Below are positions 7,223 through 10,766 of a stretch of DNA of 10,766 nucleotides, piece by piece. The DNA is from an uncultured Candidatus Saccharibacteria bacterium. Lineage in GTDB: Bacteria > Patescibacteriota > Saccharimonadia > Saccharimonadales > Saccharimonadaceae. Positions within the stretch are counted from its first letter, which is position 1. Each line of letters opens with the position of its first letter. The notes under the pieces are model-generated. The model was given only the letters and a program-made list of their open reading frames with translations. It had not been told where the DNA came from and made no database searches. The stretch is taken from contig CALHQU010000037.1 of the NCBI GenBank assembly GCA_938038145.1, positions 1-10,766 on the forward strand, given 5' to 3'. Both the position numbers and the translations under genes were made by a program.

Positions 7223-7771
7223 ATGAATATAACCTACGCCACAACCAACAAATATAAATTAGCTGGGGCAAACCAGGCATTATTGGGGGCGGGTCTAACA
7301 CTCACAGCTCCCGACAGGGAGCTACCTGATGTACCGGAAATTCAATCAGATAGCCAAGAAGAAGTATCCATTGATAAAGCTCAAAAATACTACGAACTAC
7401 TAAAGAGTCCACTGGTTGTTATGGACTCTGGGCTGTTCATCAAAAGCCTCAAAGGTTTTCCAGGGGTTTATACGAAGTACGCACTTGATACTATCGGCAT
7501 AGAAAACATAGTAAAATTGCTTAAAGATGACAGAGGTGCATACACTCAGCGTACGGTTACGTATCTAGATGGACTAGAAATCAAGACGTTTACGTACAAA
7601 GTGCATGGTGAATTACTCAGCGAACCACGCGGCGAGAATGGTCGTGACTACGATAAATATTTCAAAGTTGATGGCGCAAACAAGACGATAGCTGAGATGA
7701 GTGACGATGAAAAGACCGACATGATAGCTGTAGTATGGAAGGAGTTAGCACAATGGTTGCAGCAAAAATAA
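7223..7771 (+). CDS. non-canonical purine NTP pyrophosphatase (HAM1/RdgB, ITPase family)
   Basis: The enzyme hydrolyses ITP, dITP and XTP to the monophosphates, clearing deaminated purines from the nucleotide pool. The 182-residue product has the N-terminal substrate motif ATTNKYKLAGA (T-x-N-x-x-K), the central DSGLFIKSLKGFPGVYTKYA stretch that matches the family's EDSGL..L.GFPGVYS signature, and GRDYDKYFKVDGANKTIAEMSDDEK near the C terminus, matching GYDPxF..xxxKTxAEMxxxEK. It is divergent but all key segments are present. A GGAGG ribosome site lies 7 bases before the ATG. The stop overlaps the start of folE by 19 bases, so the two genes were translationally coupled. Confidence 0.92.
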   Translation: MNITYATTNKYKLAGANQALLGAGLTLTAPDRELPDVPEIQSDSQEEVSIDKAQKYYELLKSPLVVMDSGLFIKSLKGFPGVYTKYALDTIGIENIVKLLKDDRGAYTQRTVTYLDGLEIKTFTYKVHGELLSEPRGENGRDYDKYFKVDGANKTIAEMSDDEKTDMIAVVWKELAQWLQQK

Positions 7772-8207
7772 GTTCAGCAGAGGCGAAACTGATCGACGCC
7801 ATAATCAGAGAATGGTGAAGACATTAACAGAGATGGCTTAATTGACACGCCAGAGAGGTTTGTTAAACAATCTAGAACCTAATAATTTCGCAAAAGTTTT
7901 TGACAGCGATGGGTATACAGATCTTATATACATAAGGGATATAGATTTTAGTAGCCAATGTGAGCACCATATGGTGCCGTTCATGGGCAAGGTTGACGTA
8001 GCCTATTTGCCAGACGGTAAGATTTTAGGACTATCAAAGTTTGCGCGTATAGTAGATGCCTACGGAAAATGACTACAGGTTCAAGAAAGACTTGCAAAAC
8101 AGGTTGCTGACTTTCTCGAGGATACACTGAAGCCTAAGTTGCTAATAGTTAGAATGGTAGCGCAACATACTTGTATGAGCACCCGCGGGGTTGGATTTTT
8201 ATTCTGA
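7753..8207 (+). pseudogene. folE: GTP cyclohydrolase I (folE), degraded and 3'-truncated
   Basis: GTP cyclohydrolase I converts GTP to dihydroneopterin triphosphate for folate, biopterin or queuosine. The original start is the ATG at 7753, 8 bases after AAGGAG inside the ITPase gene. Frame 1 gives MVAAKISSAEAKL..IIREW and hits TGA at 7816. Frame 2 from 7817 gives [18 protein letters not shown] second shift near 7870 enters frame 3 with [19 protein letters not shown], where zinc ligands Cys and His are at 7959-7970. A TGA at 8070 then replaces the expected Arg codon (CGA) before LQVQERLAKQ, and the frame runs on through QHTCMSTRGV to a TGA at 8205. The final 30 or so residues are missing, cut exactly where repeat copy 2 begins. 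It is clearly non-functional as a single protein. Confidence 0.92.
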
Positions 8208-8209
8208 AA

Positions 8210-8286
8210 TAGTGGGAAATACAGGACTCGAACCTGTGACCTCACGAATGTGAATCGTGTGCTCTAGCCAACTGAGCTAATTATAG
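8210..8286 (-). pseudogene. tRNA-Val (CAC) pseudogene
   Basis: D, anticodon and T stems are retained with only three changes from the intact copy, all G or C to A or T on the top strand. The 5' acceptor strand has been replaced by CTATAAT, which pairs at only three positions with ATTTCCC. The encoded CCA has become CTA. The deletion put the promoter's own -10 (8280-8285) where the acceptor strand should be, so a transcript would start inside the D arm. It cannot form a charged tRNA. Confidence 0.9.
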
Positions 8287-8308
8287 TTCAGGTTTTAAGT
8301 CCTGACAA
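8280..8308 (-). promoter_or_regulatory. retained tRNA promoter upstream of the tRNA-Val pseudogene
   Basis: The minus strand keeps -35 TTGTCA (8303-8308), 17 bases and TATAAT (8280-8285) unchanged from copy 1. A truncated tRNA-like RNA lacking the 5' acceptor strand could still be made. Confidence 0.65.
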
Positions 8309-8328
8309 GCTACGCTGAGCATATTCTA

Positions 8329-8357
8329 TTGACTTTTTTACGCAAGTGTGGTATAAA
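8329..8357 (+). promoter_or_regulatory. rightward promoter in repeat copy 2
   Basis: TTGACT (8329-8334), exactly 17 bases and TATAAA (8352-8357) with an upstream TGG form a near-consensus promoter with extended -10. The predicted start is near 8364, inside the duplicated KVAFVDE codons. The ATG at 8357 would therefore not be on this transcript. Confidence 0.7.
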
Positions 8358-8434
8358 TGAAAGTAGCTTTCGTTGATGAGTTTAGTAATTCCCTGTCCGA
8401 AAGTGAACTTTGACAAGCAGCCAAAACACACGAG

Positions 8435-8758
8435 GTGAGGTTTTATTACTTTTTTAGAGAAAATGGAAAGAGGAATGAAATCTCATCTCGTATATTAAAG
8501 AACAATATACTATCGCGCACCCGCGAGGATGAGAAGAAAGATGAAAAAGTGGACCCTGAAGTGTTTACTATCGAGATCCCCAAATCGGTTCTTCGTAATC
8601 TTAACTACACCAAGTCGCAGCTTGCTCCTCTTATCATCGGTAAGCTGGAGGAAAATGAGGCTCGTACCCTCGCTTGTGGAGCTTATGGCACCCTGTGCAA
8701 TGTCATCCTGTACCTGGAAAAGCAGGTGCAGGATGCTGAGTCGCAGAAGAGCGACTGA
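8435..8758 (+). CDS. hypothetical protein, about 107 residues, foreign-looking C-terminal part
   Basis: The family is not recognised. The open frame starts at a GTG (8435) without a good ribosome site. The same frame runs back through one TGA (8411) to an ATG at 8357 (MKVAFVDEFS). A GTG at 8549 is another possible start. The first 30 or so residues come from AT-rich DNA. From about 8520 the DNA becomes visibly GC-richer, with codons such as CTG, ATC, ACC, AAG and GAG unlike the neighbours. That part encodes VDPEVFTIEIPKSVLRNLNY, then a helical segment with LAPLIIGKLEENEART, and YLEKQVQDAES near the end. It looks like a chimera of a duplicated ORF start and an acquired fragment. It is followed by an inverted repeat and a terminator. 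Confidence 0.5.
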   Translation: MRFYYFFRENGKRNEISSRILKNNILSRTREDEKKDEKVDPEVFTIEIPKSVLRNLNYTKSQLAPLIIGKLEENEARTLACGAYGTLCNVILYLEKQVQDAESQKSD

Positions 8759-8764
8759 GCATTC

Positions 8765-8816
8765 GGATATATGATGAGCGTGAGCCGTTCTTTTTATGGC
8801 TGCTTGTCATATATCC
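8765..8816. repeat. perfect 10-bp inverted repeat with 32-base interior
   Basis: ggatatatga (8765-8774) and tcatatatcc (8807-8816) are perfectly complementary. Inside lies a further agcc/ggct pair (8783-8786 with 8798-8801) around a T-rich loop. It starts 6 bases after the stop of the GC-rich ORF. It could be an RNA hairpin in the 3' UTR or a boundary mark of the acquired fragment. Confidence 0.7.
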
Positions 8817-8841
8817 CTTGAAATATGGACTTATGACATTA

Positions 8842-8868
8842 AAAATCACCCTGAGAATGGGTGATTTT
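8842..8868. terminator. bidirectional terminator hairpin
   Basis: A perfect 10-bp stem pairs 8842-8851 with 8859-8868 (AAAATCACCC / GGGTGATTTT) around a 7-base loop. It lies between the GC-rich ORF (+) and tRNA-Leu(CAG) (-) and can serve both; the T run is part of the stem on each side. Confidence 0.85.
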
Positions 8869-8892
8869 CTTATGGTGAAAAATTTCAATTCT

Positions 8893-8979
8893 TGGTGCGG
8901 ATGAAAGGACTTGAACCTTCACGTACTTGCGTACACTAGCACCTGAAGCTAGCGCGTCTACCAATTCCGCCACATCCGC
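8893..8979 (-). tRNA. tRNA-Leu (CAG), CCA encoded
   Basis: The minus-strand acceptor GCGGATG (8973-8979) pairs with CATCCGC (8897-8903), followed by A and encoded CCA (8893-8895). The anticodon stem CTAGC/GCTAG encloses the loop TTCAGGT, giving CAG. A class II long variable arm with GTAC-GCAA-GTAC confirms leucine. Confidence 0.96.
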
Positions 8980-8994
8980 ATGGGCTACGCGTCA

Positions 8995-9023
8995 ATTATA
9001 GCCCAATTCTCACCCAGTATCAA
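8995..9023 (-). promoter_or_regulatory. promoter of tRNA-Leu (CAG), overlapping the oxidase stop
   Basis: The minus strand has -35 TTGATA (9018-9023), 17 bases and TATAAT (8995-9000). The -35 includes the TGA stop codon (9020-9022) of the upstream oxidase gene. The hexamers and spacing equal those of the tRNA-Leu(UAG) promoter at 10678-10706. Confidence 0.8.
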
Positions 9024-10630
9024 GCTTGATTACGCAGCTTACACCACGCGTTTAATTCCGCCGCCAGTTCCTTTGGCTGAGCCTCTGCTTTAATTCCTGG
9101 ATTAAAAATTCCAGCTGGATCAAAGATTTTTTTCACCTTCGCGTATAATTGCTTTTCATCATCTGGCAGATTTTTATAGATAAAGTTAGCCTTCAATCTT
9201 CCGTCACCACCAAAGCCCGCAAAAGAACCTTCGTACTTATTAACAATCTGAGAAATTTCCGCCAACAACTGAAGAATCTTCTGACGTTCACTCACCTTTT
9301 TACTGTCAAACGTCGGATGCAGAGAAATATAATCGCTTGAAAAATCAACAAAAACTGGCAAATCCACGCCGTACTTAGATTCCAGCGACTTCAACTCGCT
9401 AAGGAAACTGTCAATCTTTTCTGGCGCCATTAAAATCCCAGAGAAAACGCGCGGCGTAATCATATGCGGCTCGCTCGGAGTTTCCGCCAAAGCCAAAACA
9501 GAGTGTAAACTAAACAAATCCTGCTCTTCCAAATGCAGAGTTTTTATGTCAATCGCTTCTGATGATTCCAATTTTCTAGTCAATTTCTTCGCGGCTTTAT
9601 TGCGCGCTCTGTCAGAAAAGTCATCAAAGATAGCCAAAACCACCGCGCCCTTAAAGCATTCTTTCGGCGCCCACTCAACAACTTTACCGACGACCGCAGC
9701 CTGACGGAAGAACCGCCCGTCGATTATTTCCACCGCCGATGCCTTATTTTTCATCGCTAATTCCACGGCTGATTGCGCGTCTGACAACTTTTTATATGAT
9801 GCGGCAACAACTGAATATTCTGGACGAATAAATTGCGCCTTCATAATAACTTCGCAAATCACACCCAGACTTCCCTGACTACCAATAAACAGCGGCGTCA
9901 AATCAAACGACCCGTCCTTTTGCTTCACCCGAGAAATCCCGCTATAACCAACCGTATCTGGCAAAGCTGGATCCATTTGCGAAATCAGCTCGGCGTTATC
10001 TGAGATTAAATTGTCAATCTCTCGATAAATCTCGCCCTCAAACGTCGATAATCCTTTTTTCTTACTCAATTCGCGTCGAGATATGCGCCCAGTCTGGATC
10101 ACGTCGCCATTACTTAGAACAATTTCAAGCTGCTGAATCGTGTCAGCAAAACGACCATGCGCGCCAGATAACACTCCGGACGGAGCTGTGTTAATTGCGC
10201 CACCAATCGTGCCTTCTTCCGCCACATATGAAGTTCGCGGCAGACCCAAACCTTTATGAGTAGATAAAGTTGCGTTGATTGCCGAAAGAGAAATTCCCGC
10301 TTGAGCATGAATCAGTTGCTGGCGAGGATCAATACCAACCACACGATTCATATACGTTTTTTCGTCAATTGCAATACCTTTATTCGTCGCTGCGCCAGTT
10401 TCATCATTGCCACAACCACGAACAAATACAGGTAGAACATGACCTTTCTCTGCCAATTGAGAACAAAATCGCATCACTTTCCTGATGTCGTTCATATTAG
10501 CCGCTCGGACAATCATTTCTGGTCGGCGCGCCAAAAGTCCATTGTCAACCTCAACTTGACTCAATGCAAAATCCTGCGACGCAACTTCGCCACTAAGATG
10601 TTCATTCAAATATTTCGCAACTTTATTCAT
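9020..10630 (-). CDS. FAD-binding oxidoreductase of the GlcD / D-lactate dehydrogenase family
   Basis: Members oxidise 2-hydroxy acids such as D-lactate or glycolate with FAD and pass electrons to quinones, cytochromes or other acceptors; the substrate here is unknown. The 536-residue product has an N-terminal PCMH-type FAD domain: PVFVRGCGNDETGAAT (residues about 67-82), then PRTSYVAEEGTIGGAINTAP and GVLSGAHGRFADTI, with IGSQGSLGVI closing the domain. The C-terminal cap domain ends with GFGGDGRLKANFIY and KKIFDPAGIFNPGIK. The usual (E/G)HGDGR motif has Phe in place of His here. The ATG at 10630 follows AAGGAGG by 4 bases; an in-frame TTG at 10633 is too close to that site. No signal peptide or FeS-binding cysteine region is seen. 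Confidence 0.9.
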   Translation of the reverse strand: MNKVAKYLNEHLSGEVASQDFALSQVEVDNGLLARRPEMIVRAANMNDIRKVMRFCSQLAEKGHVLPVFVRGCGNDETGAATNKGIAIDEKTYMNRVVGIDPRQQLIHAQAGISLSAINATLSTHKGLGLPRTSYVAEEGTIGGAINTAPSGVLSGAHGRFADTIQQLEIVLSNGDVIQTGRISRRELSKKKGLSTFEGEIYREIDNLISDNAELISQMDPALPDTVGYSGISRVKQKDGSFDLTPLFIGSQGSLGVICEVIMKAQFIRPEYSVVAASYKKLSDAQSAVELAMKNKASAVEIIDGRFFRQAAVVGKVVEWAPKECFKGAVVLAIFDDFSDRARNKAAKKLTRKLESSEAIDIKTLHLEEQDLFSLHSVLALAETPSEPHMITPRVFSGILMAPEKIDSFLSELKSLESKYGVDLPVFVDFSSDYISLHPTFDSKKVSERQKILQLLAEISQIVNKYEGSFAGFGGDGRLKANFIYKNLPDDEKQLYAKVKKIFDPAGIFNPGIKAEAQPKELAAELNAWCKLRNQA

Positions 10631-10655
10631 CAATCCTCCTTAGTATGCTACTTCA

Positions 10656-10684
10656 ATTTTAACATAAGCGCGGACAGTTGATAA
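10656..10684 (-). promoter_or_regulatory. promoter of the FAD oxidase gene
   Basis: The minus strand has -35 TTATCA (10679-10684), 17 bases and -10 TAAAAT (10656-10661), giving a leader of about 20 bases with AAGGAGG. Its -35 overlaps that of the divergent tRNA-Leu promoter by five bases. Confidence 0.65.
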
Positions 10685-10706
10685 GTAGAATTTGTTTTGA
10701 TATAAT
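10678..10706 (+). promoter_or_regulatory. promoter of tRNA-Leu (UAG)
   Basis: TTGATA (10678-10683), 17 bases and TATAAT (10701-10706) place the start near 10713, just before the tRNA 5' end at 10715, so the tRNA precursor has almost no leader. Confidence 0.82.
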
Positions 10707-10714
10707 CAGGTTAT

Positions 10715-10766
10715 GCGGATGTGGTGGAATTGGTAGACACGCATGCCTTAGGAGCATGTGCCTCAC
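10715..10766 (+). tRNA. tRNA-Leu (UAG), partial at window edge
   Basis: The acceptor strand GCGGATG (10715-10721) and a D arm very similar to tRNA-Leu(CAG) are followed by the anticodon stem CATGC/GCATG around the loop CTTAGGA, giving anticodon TAG (UAG, Leu). The variable arm and 3' half lie beyond the window. Confidence 0.92.

Larger units (their letters stand above)
8205..8385. repeat. direct repeat copy 2 (decayed tRNA-Val region)
   Basis: This is the second copy of 6778-7010, in the same orientation, about 1.43 kb away. It lacks 53 bases that in copy 1 lie between two tgagctaatt 10-mers (6846-6855 and 6899-6908); copy 2 keeps one. Its left edge coincides with the truncated 3' end of folE. 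Confidence 0.93.

Noticed and set aside
7816..8072. UGA read as an amino acid (as in Absconditabacteria/Gracilibacteria) to rescue folE
   Set aside because: folE also needs two frameshift corrections and lacks its C-terminus. The FAD oxidase terminates sensibly at TGA, and the only tRNA-Gly here has anticodon CCC.
6778..8385. Classical integrative element with attL/attR at the tRNA-Val 3' end
   Set aside because: No integrase or phage gene lies between the repeats, and the repeat extends through the tRNA 5' flank rather than being limited to the tRNA 3' end.
8357..8434. ATG at 8357 as the active start of the GC-rich ORF
   Set aside because: The frame contains a TGA at 8411, and the ATG overlaps the -10 box, so it should lie upstream of the transcription start.
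1..10766. CRISPR array or insertion sequence
   Set aside because: No regularly spaced short repeats and no transposase-like frame were found; the only long repeat is the tRNA-Val duplication.

Overview
The window looks like a chromosomal piece of a small-genome, low-to-medium GC bacterium. My best guess is a candidate-phyla-radiation member such as Saccharibacteria (TM7). That is an inference from small compact genes, isolated tRNA genes, the typA/rarA/SPFH/FAD-oxidase content and a decaying pterin gene, not from a diagnostic marker. The standard code with UGA as stop fits: the FAD oxidase ends in TGA. All three complete tRNA genes encode their own CCA.

Layout. 1-193: a partial tRNA-Phe (-) and a tRNA-Gly (+) driven by interleaved promoters. 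229-1623 (-): an AT-rich gene for a HEPN ribonuclease of the ApeA anti-phage type, starting 11 bases after the stop of an SPFH/stomatin-like membrane protein gene (1635-2381, -). 2482-3654 (+): the replication-associated AAA+ ATPase RarA, apparently leaderless, followed by a Pro/Gln-rich four-helix membrane protein (3690-4259, +). A bidirectional terminator (4275-4307) separates these from the convergent typA/bipA GTPase gene (4321-6168, -).

6169-8890 is the accessory part. It holds an unrecognised 173-residue protein (-), an intact tRNA-Val(CAC) (-), and a rightward block with a small Cys-rich ORF, an ITP/XTP pyrophosphatase (HAM1/RdgB) and a GTP cyclohydrolase I (folE) that is broken by two frameshifts, a stop and a 3' truncation. 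Right at the truncated folE end lies a second copy of the whole tRNA-Val region: tRNA, both divergent promoters and the first codons of the rightward ORF, about 92% identical by eye. In copy 2 the tRNA is dead because a 53-bp deletion between two 10-bp direct repeats removed its 5' acceptor strand. Copy 2 feeds a small ORF whose 3' two thirds are visibly more GC-rich than anything around it, followed by a perfect 10-bp inverted repeat and a terminator.

8893-10766: tRNA-Leu(CAG) (-), an FAD-linked oxidase of the GlcD/D-lactate dehydrogenase type (-), and a partial tRNA-Leu(UAG) (+). The oxidase and the last tRNA have back-to-back promoters sharing one -35 element.

Functionally the window mixes housekeeping (translation GTPase, replication maintenance, tRNAs, membrane organisation, redox) with one defence gene and a tRNA-anchored duplication scar containing gene decay. 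The duplication/decay region (6778-8760) and the ApeA-type gene deserve most attention.
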